From assembly GCA_046537875.1 (NCBI GenBank), contig JBKHJZ010000139.1, positions 1 to 8,430 on the forward strand: 8,430 nucleotides of DNA. Reading direction: 5' to 3'. A program made the translations under genes and the position numbers. Below are positions 1-7,162 of this stretch, one piece after another; within the stretch, counting starts at the first letter, position 1; each line of letters begins with the position of its first letter. The notes below the pieces were generated by a model. It ran no database searches. It was given only the letters and a program-made list of their open reading frames with translations, and was not told the DNA's origin. This DNA comes from JBKHJZ01 sp046537875 (lineage in GTDB: Bacteria > Actinomycetota > Acidimicrobiia > Acidimicrobiales > VFJN01).

Positions 1-995
1 ACGTAGCCCACCGCCGCACCGAGGGCGATGGTGAGGACCACGACCGCCAACTCCCACCGGACGGTGGGCGTCGTACGCAGATCGAGCTCCACCCGGGTCC
101 CCGACGACCGCACGGCGAACAGCGCGACCAGGGCGAGAACGATGGTGACCGTGCCGGCCAGGGCGCTCTCGGTCAGCCGTCCGCCACCCAGGTCGGCGAT
201 CGCGATCTGCACGATCGCCGACGGCCGGAAGGGGGCGCCCCACGGCGTTCCGGTGTTGGCCGACTGGTAGAGGAAGCTGTCGAGCCACGGCAGGAAGAGC
301 AGGCCACCGGCCGCCACGGCGACGATCACCCGCAGGGTGGTCGGTCGCTCGGGGGGGTGCCACACGGCGCGGACCACGAGCAGCAGGCCGACGGCCGCCA
401 CCAGGTAGAACGACCAGTAGTGCGTCAGCAGCAGCAGGCCCGACACCAGCGCGATCGCGACGAGCCGGCCCGGCCGGGGCACGGCCAGGGCGTCGGTCAG
501 CAGCAGGTAGCCGGCGACCACCAGCAGCATGACCAGCGAGTACATGCGGGCCTCGGTCGAGTAGCGCACGAAGAACGGCGACAGCGCGGCCACCGCGAGC
601 GCCCACCGGGCACCCGACCGCCCGGCCAGCCGGCGGCCCGCGACCCACATGAGCGGGAGCGTCGCGAGCCCGAAGAGCGCCGACAGCGACCGGACCGCCA
701 GATCGCCCTCGCCCGTCACCTGCATCCATCCGTGCAGGACGAGGTAGTAGAGCGGGGGATGGCCGTCGTGACGCAGCGCCTCGAACAGGTCCCCCACCGG
801 CAGGGCGGCGATGTTGACGCTCAGTGCCTCGTCGAGCCACAGCGGCGAGCGCTGGACCAGCCGCACCAGCACGCCGACCGCCAGGACGAGCCCGAGTGCG
901 AGCGGCACCAGCCACGCGGGCGATGTCGCGGTTCGATCGTCGGCGCCGCTCGGGGTCTCCCCCTCGTCGACACCCTCGGTGACCAGGCTGCGCAC
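1..995 (-). CDS. GT-C (family 39-like) membrane glycosyltransferase, partial (3' end outside window)
   Basis: I translated the minus strand from a GTG at 995-993 and found an uninterrupted frame of 331 codons to the left edge; the stop is outside. An in-frame TAG (1010-1008) five codons upstream makes this GTG the earliest possible start. The protein has a short polar N-terminus, a first membrane segment (about 27-47), then the external-loop motif LWLDEALS, where Asp55-Glu56 fits the catalytic acidic position of GT-C enzymes. HPPLYY (79-84) and YSTEARMY (145-152) follow, both typical of bacterial family 39 (PMT/ArnT-like) transferases. Several more hydrophobic segments follow (about 105-120, 130-142, 154-168, 178-210, 222-237, 281-295, 315-331). 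Such proteins normally take a sugar from a polyprenyl-phosphate carrier and transfer it on the outer membrane face; donor and acceptor here are unknown. It is transcribed divergently from the oxidoreductase gene. No cysteine is visible, unlike the other two GT-C proteins. The family call is firm; the substrate is not. Confidence 0.88.
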   Translation of the reverse strand, partial: MRSLVTEGVDEGETPSGADDRTATSPAWLVPLALGLVLAVGVLVRLVQRSPLWLDEALSVNIAALPVGDLFEALRHDGHPPLYYLVLHGWMQVTGEGDLAVRSLSALFGLATLPLMWVAGRRLAGRSGARWALAVAALSPFFVRYSTEARMYSLVMLLVVAGYLLLTDALAVPRPGRLVAIALVSGLLLLTHYWSFYLVAAVGLLLVVRAVWHPPERPTTLRVIVAVAAGGLLFLPWLDSFLYQSANTGTPWGAPFRPSAIVQIAIADLGGGRLTESALAGTVTIVLALVALFAVRSSGTRVELDLRTTPTVRWELAVVVLTIALGAAVGY

Positions 996-1004
996 GAGGC
1001 GGGG

Positions 1005-1033
1005 ATGCTAGCAACGGGCCCCGGCCTCGACCG
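1005..1033 (-). promoter_or_regulatory. Possible promoter for the leftward glycosyltransferase gene (near-leaderless)
   Basis: On the minus strand, TAGCAT at 1010-1005 fits the actinobacterial TANNNT -10 pattern and ends 9 bases before the GTG start at 995. A transcript from it would have almost no 5' leader, and no Shine-Dalgarno sequence precedes that GTG, so a leaderless message is plausible. The -35 region (around 1033-1027, GGTCGA-like) is a poor match. This is pattern matching only. Confidence 0.3.
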
Positions 1034-1052
1034 CGCAGAGACGTCCGGTGAG

Positions 1053-1083
1053 TGGACCCCGCCCGACGACCCTTCGCTACAGT
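1053..1083 (+). promoter_or_regulatory. Possible promoter for the oxidoreductase-glycosyltransferase pair
   Basis: TACAGT at 1078-1083 fits the TANNNT -10 pattern, and TGGACC at 1053-1058 matches TTGACA at four of six positions, with a 19-base spacer that is a little long. Transcription would begin near 1090. That leaves a leader of about 33 bases before the GTG at 1124 and excludes the longer GTG start at 1052. The site is in the divergent gap, where a promoter is expected, but the match is modest. Confidence 0.35.
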
Positions 1084-1123
1084 GTCTCGTCCCGCCGGCC
1101 CAGACGACGGAGTGCACCGCCTC

Positions 1124-2665
1124 GTGAGCGATCCCGACACCACTGCGCCCGCGGCGACCACGTCACCGGCCCCTCCCCGGGTGGTCGTCATCGGCGCCGG
1201 GCCCGCCGGCCTCACCGCCGCCTACGAGTTGTCCCGGTCCGACATCCCCGCCACGGTCCTCGAGGCCGACTCCGTGGTCGGTGGGATCAGCCGGACCGTC
1301 GAGCGCGACGGCTGGCGGTTCGACATCGGCGGCCACCGCTTCTTCACGAAGGTGACCCGCGTCGACGACTTCTGGCACGAGATCCTCGCCGACGACGAGT
1401 TCATGCTGCGGCCCCGCAAGAGCCGCATGTACTACAGGGGCAAGTTCTACGACTACCCGATCAGGCTGGGGAACGCCCTGCGCAACCTCGGTCCCGTCGA
1501 GGCGGCGCGTTGCGCCCTGTCGTTCCTCTGGGTGCGGGTGCGCCCGCCCAAGGACACGACGTCACTCGAGGGGTACATCGCCGCGAACTACGGCTGGCGA
1601 CTCTACGGGCACTTCTTCAAGACCTACACCGAGAAGGTCTGGGCCACGCCGCCCTCGGAGATCTCGGCCGACTGGGGCGCCCAGCGCATCAAGGGGATGA
1701 CGCTGTGGAGCGCGGTGTGGGAGCCGCTGCGGGCCCGCTTCGCCGGTGCCCGCGACCGTTCCAGGCAGGTCACGAGCCTGATCGAGCAGTTCCAGTACCC
1801 GAAGTACGGCCCGGGGATGATGTGGGAGCGGTGCCGCGAGCTGGTGGAGGCCGGAGGCACCAAGGTGATCATGCAGGCGCCCGTCGCGCGCATCCGTCGC
1901 GAGGGCGGCCGCGCGGTGGCGGTGGTGACCGAGACCGACGGGGTGACCACCGAGTACCCGGCCGACCACGTGATCTCGTCGATGCCATTCCCCCACCTCG
2001 TCAAGGCGATGGACCCGCCGGCCCCGGCCGAGGTCGTCCGGGCCGCCGACGATCTGCGCTTCCGCGACTTCCTCTCGGTGGCCCTGGTGGTGCCGGCCGA
2101 GAAGGTGCCGTGGAACGACAACTGGATCTACATCCACGCGCCCGAGGTCAAGACCATGCGGGTGCAGAACTTCGGCTCGTGGTCGCCCTTCCTGGTGAAG
2201 GACGGGCGGAACGTCCTCGGGCTCGAGTACACGGTGTCCGAGGGCGACGAGTGGTGGGCCGCCACCGACGAGGAGCTCATCGAGAAGGGCAAGGCCGAGC
2301 TCGAGGCGCTCGGGCTCGTGAAGGCCGCTGATGTCGAGGCGGGCTACGTCGTCCGCATGCCGAAGGCCTATCCCGTCTACGACGACACGTACCGCGACAA
2401 CGTCGAGGTGCTGAGGTCCTGGATCGCCGAGAGCGCGACCAACGTCTGGCCGGTCGGCCGCAACGGCATGCACCGGTACAACAACCAGGACCACTCCATG
2501 TACACGGCGATGCTCACGGTCGAGAACATCGTCCAGGGCGCCGATCACGACATCTGGTCGGTCAACGTCGAGGAGGAGTACCACGAGGAGGGCACCGGCC
2601 CGACCGGGGGCGGCACGCGCGGAACCGGCCGCGACGCCCCGATCCTGCCCCGCCCCTCGAGCTGA
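1124..2665 (+). CDS. FAD-dependent oxidoreductase, UDP-galactopyranose mutase / protoporphyrinogen oxidase-like
   Basis: A 513-residue flavoprotein with no signal peptide or membrane segment, so probably cytoplasmic. The N-terminal Rossmann fold is plain: VVIGAGPAG (21-29) is the GxGxxG dinucleotide-binding loop, and Glu47 in VLEAD ends the second strand, where it would bind the FAD ribose. GGISRT (53-58) and FDIGGHRFF (66-74) follow, as in the amine oxidase/UGM superfamily. The C-terminal stretch VGRNGMHRYNNQDHSM (444-459) occupies the place of the second FAD-contact segment. Members of this group often lie beside glycosyltransferases; UGM itself isomerises UDP-galactopyranose to the furanose form, but I cannot confirm the UGM catalytic residues. 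The frame is open back to a GTG at 1052, but I prefer the GTG at 1124: homology begins just after it, GGAG lies at 1109-1112, and a -10-like site at 1078 would exclude the earlier start. A GTG at 1112 is a further in-frame alternative. It probably forms an operon with the gene 14 bases downstream. Substrate unknown. Confidence 0.9.
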   Translation: MSDPDTTAPAATTSPAPPRVVVIGAGPAGLTAAYELSRSDIPATVLEADSVVGGISRTVERDGWRFDIGGHRFFTKVTRVDDFWHEILADDEFMLRPRKSRMYYRGKFYDYPIRLGNALRNLGPVEAARCALSFLWVRVRPPKDTTSLEGYIAANYGWRLYGHFFKTYTEKVWATPPSEISADWGAQRIKGMTLWSAVWEPLRARFAGARDRSRQVTSLIEQFQYPKYGPGMMWERCRELVEAGGTKVIMQAPVARIRREGGRAVAVVTETDGVTTEYPADHVISSMPFPHLVKAMDPPAPAEVVRAADDLRFRDFLSVALVVPAEKVPWNDNWIYIHAPEVKTMRVQNFGSWSPFLVKDGRNVLGLEYTVSEGDEWWAATDEELIEKGKAELEALGLVKAADVEAGYVVRMPKAYPVYDDTYRDNVEVLRSWIAESATNVWPVGRNGMHRYNNQDHSMYTAMLTVENIVQGADHDIWSVNVEEEYHEEGTGPTGGGTRGTGRDAPILPRPSS

Positions 2666-2668
2666 CCC

Positions 2669-2675
2669 GGGAGGG
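2669..2675 (+). promoter_or_regulatory. Strong ribosome binding site for the gene at 2680
   Basis: GGGAGGG, four bases before the GTG at 2680, is a near-ideal Shine-Dalgarno sequence. It fixes that start and shows that the second plus-strand gene has its own initiation signal although it lies only 14 bases after the preceding stop. Confidence 0.8.
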
Positions 2676-2679
2676 TCGC

Positions 2680-4095
2680 GTGACCGACGTTGCGCCGGCC
2701 GACCGTGTGTCCGAACCGTCGGCCCGCCCGATCGGTACCGATGCGGCACAGCAGGCCGGGAACCGCCACCCCGCCAGCGAGGTGCAGCGGGCCAGGGTGG
2801 TGCGCCGGTTGCTGCTCGTGGCCCTGCTCGCCTTCGCCGGCCGGGCGCTCTACGTCGTCACCGTGCTGCAGCACGAGCAGTTCCCGGACACGGCCCAGCA
2901 TCACATCGGGCTCGCGCGGTCGTTCGACGAGCTGTACTACGTCGGCGGGGCCGAGGCCCTGGCACGTGGCGACGGCTTCCGGTTCCCGCTCCTCGCCCCG
3001 GTCGCCGAGCAGGCACCCCATCCGCCGCTGACCTCGGTGGCACTCGCACCCGTCGCCGCGCTCACCGATCACGAGCTCCCGATGCGCCTCCTCGTCGCCG
3101 CGGTCGGTGCGCTGGTGGTGCTTCTCGCCGGGCTCGTGGCGCTGGCCGTGGCGGGTCCGGGACCTGCGTATGTGGCGGCAGGCGTGGCGGCCCTCTACCC
3201 GAACCTGTGGATGAACGACGGGCTGCTCATGTCCGAGACGTTCGCCGCCGCCGGCACGGCCGGCGCGCTCTTCTGCTCGTACCGGTGGATCGCCACCCGG
3301 CAGTGGGGCTGGGCCGGTGCCGCCGGCGGCGCCTGCGCGCTCGCGGCGCTCAGCAGGGCTGAGCTTGCCCTGCTCGTCCCGGTGATGGTCCTGCCGCTGA
3401 TCCTCACGGCCAGGTCGGTTCCCCGGTGGCAGCGGGTGCGGCAGGCGGCGGTCGCCAGCGCCGCCGCGGTCGTGGTGGTCTCGCCCTGGGTGATCTACAA
3501 CCTGAACCGCTTCGAGGAGCCGGTGCTGCTGTCCCACGCCGACGGCGACGTGCTCGTGGGCGCCAACTGCGACGCCACCTACAGCGGCTCCTGGCTCGGC
3601 TTCCACCACGGCTCCTGTGGCGAGCTGGTCGACTCGGACGACCTCCCGCTCGACCGGTCGGTGCGGGCGGCCCACAAGCGGGAGGCCGCGCTGCGGTACA
3701 TCGGTGACAACCTCGACCGGGTGCCGGTGGTGGTGACCGCCCGCGTGGGCCGGATGTGGGGCGTCTACGGGCAGGGCCAGATGGCCCGGATCGCCCAGGC
3801 CGAGGGACGACCCGTGGCTGCTTCGATCGCAGGCCTCGGCATGTTCTGGGCGCTGGTCCCGGTCGCGATCGTGGGCTTCCGGTCCCTGTGGCGACGGGGG
3901 GTGAACACCCTGCCGCTGCTGGCCCCGTTCGCCGTGGTCACGCTCAACGCAGCCCTCTTCTTCGGGCTCACGCGGCACCGGATCGGCGCCGAGGTCCCCC
4001 TGGTGGTGCTCGCGGCCGTCGGGCTCACCCGACTCGGCGATGCGTTGCGCAGGCGCCGGACGGAGGGCGCGCCGCGCGCTCCCCAGGTTGCCTGA
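2680..4095 (+). CDS. GT-C (family 39-like) polytopic membrane glycosyltransferase
   Basis: A 471-residue multi-pass membrane protein. A polar cytoplasmic N-terminus of about 40 residues precedes the first membrane segment (about 43-61). The first external loop holds FDELYY (82-87), with Asp83 in the usual GT-C catalytic position, then HPPLTS (114-119). Further landmarks are LYPNLW (172-177), MSETF (184-188), SRAELALL (225-232) and SPWVIYNLNR (268-277). The next external loop carries GANCDATYSG (294-303) with Cys297 and Cys313, a likely disulfide. More hydrophobic segments lie at about 136-158, 163-175, 186-200, 212-222, 228-243, 255-272, 380-400, 410-429 and 438-450, before a basic tail. The family normally moves sugars from polyprenyl-phosphate donors to acceptors on the outer face; neither is known here. 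It follows the oxidoreductase in the same direction and probably shares its transcript. It resembles the protein encoded at 4111-5568 in the segment after the APW/SPW motif. The family is secure, the specificity is open. Confidence 0.88.
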   Translation: MTDVAPADRVSEPSARPIGTDAAQQAGNRHPASEVQRARVVRRLLLVALLAFAGRALYVVTVLQHEQFPDTAQHHIGLARSFDELYYVGGAEALARGDGFRFPLLAPVAEQAPHPPLTSVALAPVAALTDHELPMRLLVAAVGALVVLLAGLVALAVAGPGPAYVAAGVAALYPNLWMNDGLLMSETFAAAGTAGALFCSYRWIATRQWGWAGAAGGACALAALSRAELALLVPVMVLPLILTARSVPRWQRVRQAAVASAAAVVVVSPWVIYNLNRFEEPVLLSHADGDVLVGANCDATYSGSWLGFHHGSCGELVDSDDLPLDRSVRAAHKREAALRYIGDNLDRVPVVVTARVGRMWGVYGQGQMARIAQAEGRPVAASIAGLGMFWALVPVAIVGFRSLWRRGVNTLPLLAPFAVVTLNAALFFGLTRHRIGAEVPLVVLAAVGLTRLGDALRRRRTEGAPRAPQVA

Positions 4096-4110
4096 CCGCT
4101 TCCGCAGGGC

Positions 4111-5568
4111 TCACCAGTCGGCGTCCATCGACACCGGCACGTCCGGAGTCCGGGCCGGCGACGGCGCCCCCGACCGTTCGCCACGGTCGTCGCCGGTCCG
4201 AGGTCTCGCGGCCGCCGGCTCCGCGGGTCCCCGGGCGCGCCGGATCGCCGCCACCAGCGCCACGGCGGCGGTGACGGCCAGCACCGGGTACATCGGCATC
4301 TTGAAGCGGGGCTCGCCGAACGTGACCAGCGGTGACAGCAGGTGCACCGGCGCGGTGGCGACGAAGAAGGCCCATGCGTGCGGCGCGTCGAGCGTCCGGC
4401 GCCTCGACACCAGCACCGCGACACCGGCCAGCGACCCTGCGACCACCAGGTAGTAGTAGCCGTCGGCCAGGAGCTCGAGCGTGTCGACGGTCGTGGCGGC
4501 GAACAGGGGCCGCTCGCCCCAGTCGGATGCCACGTAGAGCCCGTCGTGGTCGTCTCCGAGCGTGTAGCGGGCCCGGTCGGGGACCAGACCGATGGCGGTC
4601 CCGGGTTCGTCCCGGATGAACGTCCACGCACGGTCGAGCGCTTCGGACTGCCGGCGCACCTCGAGCTCCGGCCTCTCGCCCTGCCCGACGTCTTCAAAGC
4701 AGTAGTCCGGGAGTGCGTACCCGCCGGTGGCACCGGGATGGTTGCCGATGCACAGGTTGTCGCCCAGGTTGAGCGACAGGAGCACGGGCGACTCCATGCG
4801 CAGCGTGCTCAGCACCGACCAGGGCGCCACCACGAGCACCATCGCGGCCAGGCCGAGCCCGACCCGTCGCAGCGCGGGGACCACGCCGGCGTCCCACCAG
4901 AGCACGAGGAAGAGCGGTGCGATCACCAGCGACACGGGTCGGATCAGCACGGTGACGCCCAGCAGCACACCGACCGTGGCGACCCGGAGCCACCCCGGGC
5001 GACGCGCGACGGCCGGCGTGGCGAGCGCCACCAGGAACATCGTGGTGAGGACCACCAGGAAGAGGGTCTCGGTGAGCACCACACCGCTGTGGAACACGAG
5101 GTTCGGCCACACCGCGGCGACGGCCGCAGCCGTCAGGCCGACCGCCGTACCGGCCAGCCGGCGCCCGAGCGAGAAGACGAGCAGGACGAGGACCGTCGAC
5201 AACACGACGTTGGCCGCGATCGCCAGGTCGAACGTGGTCGGGCTCCCGGGCACCGCATCGGCCAGCCACACGACGCCACCCAGGAACAGCGGGTACCCGG
5301 GCGGGTAGTACGCGGTCGGGCCCTGGTTCGCAGCGTCCCCGTAGCTGTAGCCGTTGCCCTCGGCCAGGTTGTCGGCCAGCACCATGTAGAAGACGGGATC
5401 GCGCAGCTCCCGCGGCTCCTCGGCCGACAGGCCCCAGAGGACCCGGAGCACCGCGGCCACCGCGACGATCGCCGCCAGGGCGAGCCGGGCGCGGCGGTCG
5501 AGCACCGGCAGCCGTGGCAGCGCCCGGCGCCACCACCGCGTCGGCCAGCGCAGGACGTCACCCGCCAT
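4111..5568 (-). CDS. GT-C (family 39-like) polytopic membrane glycosyltransferase, last gene of the leftward operon
   Basis: A 485-residue multi-pass membrane protein. A short basic N-terminus (RWPTRWWRRALPR) precedes the first membrane segment (about 29-46). The first external loop contains LRDPVFYMVLADNLAEGNGY (55-74), where Asp57 is the probable catalytic acid, and PPGYP (89-93), typical of family 39 proteins. VWPNLVFHSG (153-162), TETL (166-169), LIRP (208-211) and VAPW (247-250) follow. The external loop GDNLCIGNHPGATGGY (269-284) has Cys273; Cys290 lies just after, and these are the only cysteines in the protein. FGEPRFKMPMYP (417-428) is the usual signature near the last membrane segment. 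The C-terminal tail of about 40 residues is polar and probably disordered. The ATG at 5568 overlaps the end of the upstream fusion gene by 11 bases and has only a weak AGG at about 10 bases, so its translation is probably coupled. Its 3' end faces the plus-strand gene ending at 4095, only 15 bases away. Donor and acceptor unknown. Confidence 0.88.
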   Translation of the reverse strand: MAGDVLRWPTRWWRRALPRLPVLDRRARLALAAIVAVAAVLRVLWGLSAEEPRELRDPVFYMVLADNLAEGNGYSYGDAANQGPTAYYPPGYPLFLGGVVWLADAVPGSPTTFDLAIAANVVLSTVLVLLVFSLGRRLAGTAVGLTAAAVAAVWPNLVFHSGVVLTETLFLVVLTTMFLVALATPAVARRPGWLRVATVGVLLGVTVLIRPVSLVIAPLFLVLWWDAGVVPALRRVGLGLAAMVLVVAPWSVLSTLRMESPVLLSLNLGDNLCIGNHPGATGGYALPDYCFEDVGQGERPELEVRRQSEALDRAWTFIRDEPGTAIGLVPDRARYTLGDDHDGLYVASDWGERPLFAATTVDTLELLADGYYYLVVAGSLAGVAVLVSRRRTLDAPHAWAFFVATAPVHLLSPLVTFGEPRFKMPMYPVLAVTAAVALVAAIRRARGPAEPAAARPRTGDDRGERSGAPSPARTPDVPVSMDADW

Positions 5569-7162
5569 GACGATCGAGCCTCGCGATGCACAGCACCGAG
5601 GTGCCGAACGGCAGGCCGATCCGGCCCAGCACGCTCCGCTCGGCGCGCGTCAATCCCATGGCCAACGCGTCCAGGACGCGCGACGTTCGGTCGAGCCGCG
5701 GCGCCGCGTCCCCGGTCGCAACCAGCCGCCGCCGGAGCCATGCCGCCGGGACCAGCCAGCTGAACACGTGGGTGAGGACGACGGGGGCGAAGCCGGCGGT
5801 CGCCAGCTCGGCCCGCAGGGAGCGCCGGGTGTAGCGCCGGACGTGTCCGAGCCGCTCGCCGGCAGCGCCCCCGAGCCAGCGGTGGGCCGGGACCGTCACC
5901 ACGAGCCGGCCGTCTGGAGCCAGGACCCGGGCCGCCTCGTCGAGAGCCCGCCGCGGATCCTCGAGGTGCTCGATCACGTCGAGCAGGCACACCACCTCGG
6001 CGGCGCCGCCGGCGAGCGGGACCTGGTGCACCGAGGCTCGCACCGCGTCGAAGCCCCGGAGCCGCCGGGCGCGGGCGACGAGGTCGGGACTCCGATCCAG
6101 CACGGCCGCCCGGTCCGGCGGCCACCCGAGCATGGCGGTCACGCCGCCCGATCCGCCACCGAGGTCGATGAGCCAGCCACGCTCCGGGCGGGGGGTTGCG
6201 GTCCGCCGCAGCGCGGTCGCCACCAGGGCCGCCGTGCTCCTGAACCACCAGTTGTTCCGGAACGACCAATCCGAGTCGTCGGACCCCGGCCGCAGCTCGG
6301 CCCTGCCGACGTCGAACACTTCGGCCGCTCCGGCCACATCGACGGCGGCGGCGACCCCGCCGGCGCGGGCGTCGGTTCCCGGTCGCGGTGCACCGTCGGT
6401 CCCGGTCGATGCGCGAGCGCGCTGCTCCTCGGCGGCCCGCCGGGCCGATCGCCGGATCCGCGGGATGGCCAGGACCATCGCGAAGCCGTCGCGACCGACC
6501 TTGACCTTCGACCGCTCGTCATGGCGCCAGTTGACCGGCACCTCGACCATGGCCAGGCCGAGCGCCTGGGCCACTGCGACGACCTCGGCGTCCCAGGCGA
6601 ACCCCTCCTCGCGGCAGTGGGGCAGCACGGCGTCCCACACCTCCCGGGGCGCGACCTTCGCCCCGCACTGGGTGTCGACCACGCCGGGTGTCACCAGGGC
6701 CTGAAGGGTCCGGTTGTACGTGCGACCGAGGAGCATCCGGACGGAGCCCTCGGGTTGGACGAGCCTGGAGGTCGCGAGCTCCCGGGAACCGATGGCGAGT
6801 GCCCGGGCCCGGACCGCAGCGTCCGCGATGCGTTCGAGGTCGTCGAGCGGTGTGGAGAGGTCGAGGTCGCAGAAGCCCCGGAGGGGCGCCCGGAGCGACC
6901 GGAGCCCGGCGGACACGGCGGCCCCCTTCCCGGCGTGCCGCCGCCGCAGCAGGCGTGCGGGCGCACCCGGTGCGGCGGCGATCAGCTCGTCGATGCGCTC
7001 GGGTGTGTCGTCGGTGCTCCCGTCGTCGACGAAGACCAGCTCGCTGCCCGCCGGCAGCCCGTCGACGAAGTCGATGAGCCGCTTGCCGTAGTCGGCCAGC
7101 CGCACGGCCTCGTCGAACACCGGGACCACGAGCCCCAGCGGGGTCCGGTGGTGATCGGTCAC
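5558..7162 (-). CDS. Fusion of ALG5/DPM-like family 2 glycosyltransferase and class I SAM methyltransferase
   Basis: A 534-residue two-domain protein. Residues 1-240 form a GT-A family 2 transferase: VPVFDE (13-18), FVDDGSTDDTP (44-54), AGKGAAVSAGL (77-87), the metal-binding DLD in CDLDLSTP (98-105), GSRELATS (125-132), DTQCGAKV (163-170), FAWDAEV (188-194) and PVNWRHDERSKVKV (209-222). This pattern fits the dolichyl/polyprenyl-phosphate hexosyltransferases (ALG5/DPM1-like), which load a sugar onto the lipid carrier on the cytoplasmic face. No C-terminal membrane helices follow. A polar linker (about 241-295) leads to a methyltransferase: DWSFRNNWWF (298-307), the SAM-binding LIDLGGGSGG (331-340), acidic LDRS (355-358), LLDVIEHLEDP (393-403), LAPDGRLVVTVPAH (414-427) and LGHVRRYTRRSL (438-449). 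Its target is unknown; a sugar hydroxyl or the lipid is conceivable. The GTG at 7162 has GGAGG seven bases upstream and overlaps the stop of a small ORF. The frame is continuous throughout, so the fusion is not created by a frameshift within this sequence. Confidence 0.9.
   Translation of the reverse strand: MTDHHRTPLGLVVPVFDEAVRLADYGKRLIDFVDGLPAGSELVFVDDGSTDDTPERIDELIAAAPGAPARLLRRRHAGKGAAVSAGLRSLRAPLRGFCDLDLSTPLDDLERIADAAVRARALAIGSRELATSRLVQPEGSVRMLLGRTYNRTLQALVTPGVVDTQCGAKVAPREVWDAVLPHCREEGFAWDAEVVAVAQALGLAMVEVPVNWRHDERSKVKVGRDGFAMVLAIPRIRRSARRAAEEQRARASTGTDGAPRPGTDARAGGVAAAVDVAGAAEVFDVGRAELRPGSDDSDWSFRNNWWFRSTAALVATALRRTATPRPERGWLIDLGGGSGGVTAMLGWPPDRAAVLDRSPDLVARARRLRGFDAVRASVHQVPLAGGAAEVVCLLDVIEHLEDPRRALDEAARVLAPDGRLVVTVPAHRWLGGAAGERLGHVRRYTRRSLRAELATAGFAPVVLTHVFSWLVPAAWLRRRLVATGDAAPRLDRTSRVLDALAMGLTRAERSVLGRIGLPFGTSVLCIARLDRHGG

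Noticed and set aside
1052..1123. Upstream GTG start adding 24 residues to the oxidoreductase
   Set aside because: The extra residues show no family resemblance and no ribosome binding site precedes them. A -10-like site at 1078 would start transcription downstream. It cannot be fully excluded.
357..1127. Plus-strand open frame of 256 codons
   Set aside because: Antisense to the partial GT-C gene, and it crosses the divergent promoter gap. The product is repetitive, Gln/Arg/His-rich sequence.
1562..2749. Minus-strand open frame of 395 codons opposite the oxidoreductase
   Set aside because: The plus-strand frame encodes a clear FAD-binding protein; the antisense product has no motif and crosses into the next gene.
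2545..3978. Minus-strand open frame of 477 codons
   Set aside because: Antisense to the GT-C gene at 2680-4095. Low-complexity His/Arg/Gly/Glu composition and no motif; the plus-strand gene has a good ribosome binding site and family motifs.
4096..4110. Terminator in the convergent junction
   Set aside because: Only 15 bases separate the two stops. I see no convincing GC stem followed by a T-run on either strand there or in the adjoining coding ends.
4342..5763. Plus-strand open frame of 473 codons
   Set aside because: Antisense to the GT-C gene at 4111-5568. The product is highly polar, His/Gln/Arg-rich and without recognisable motifs.
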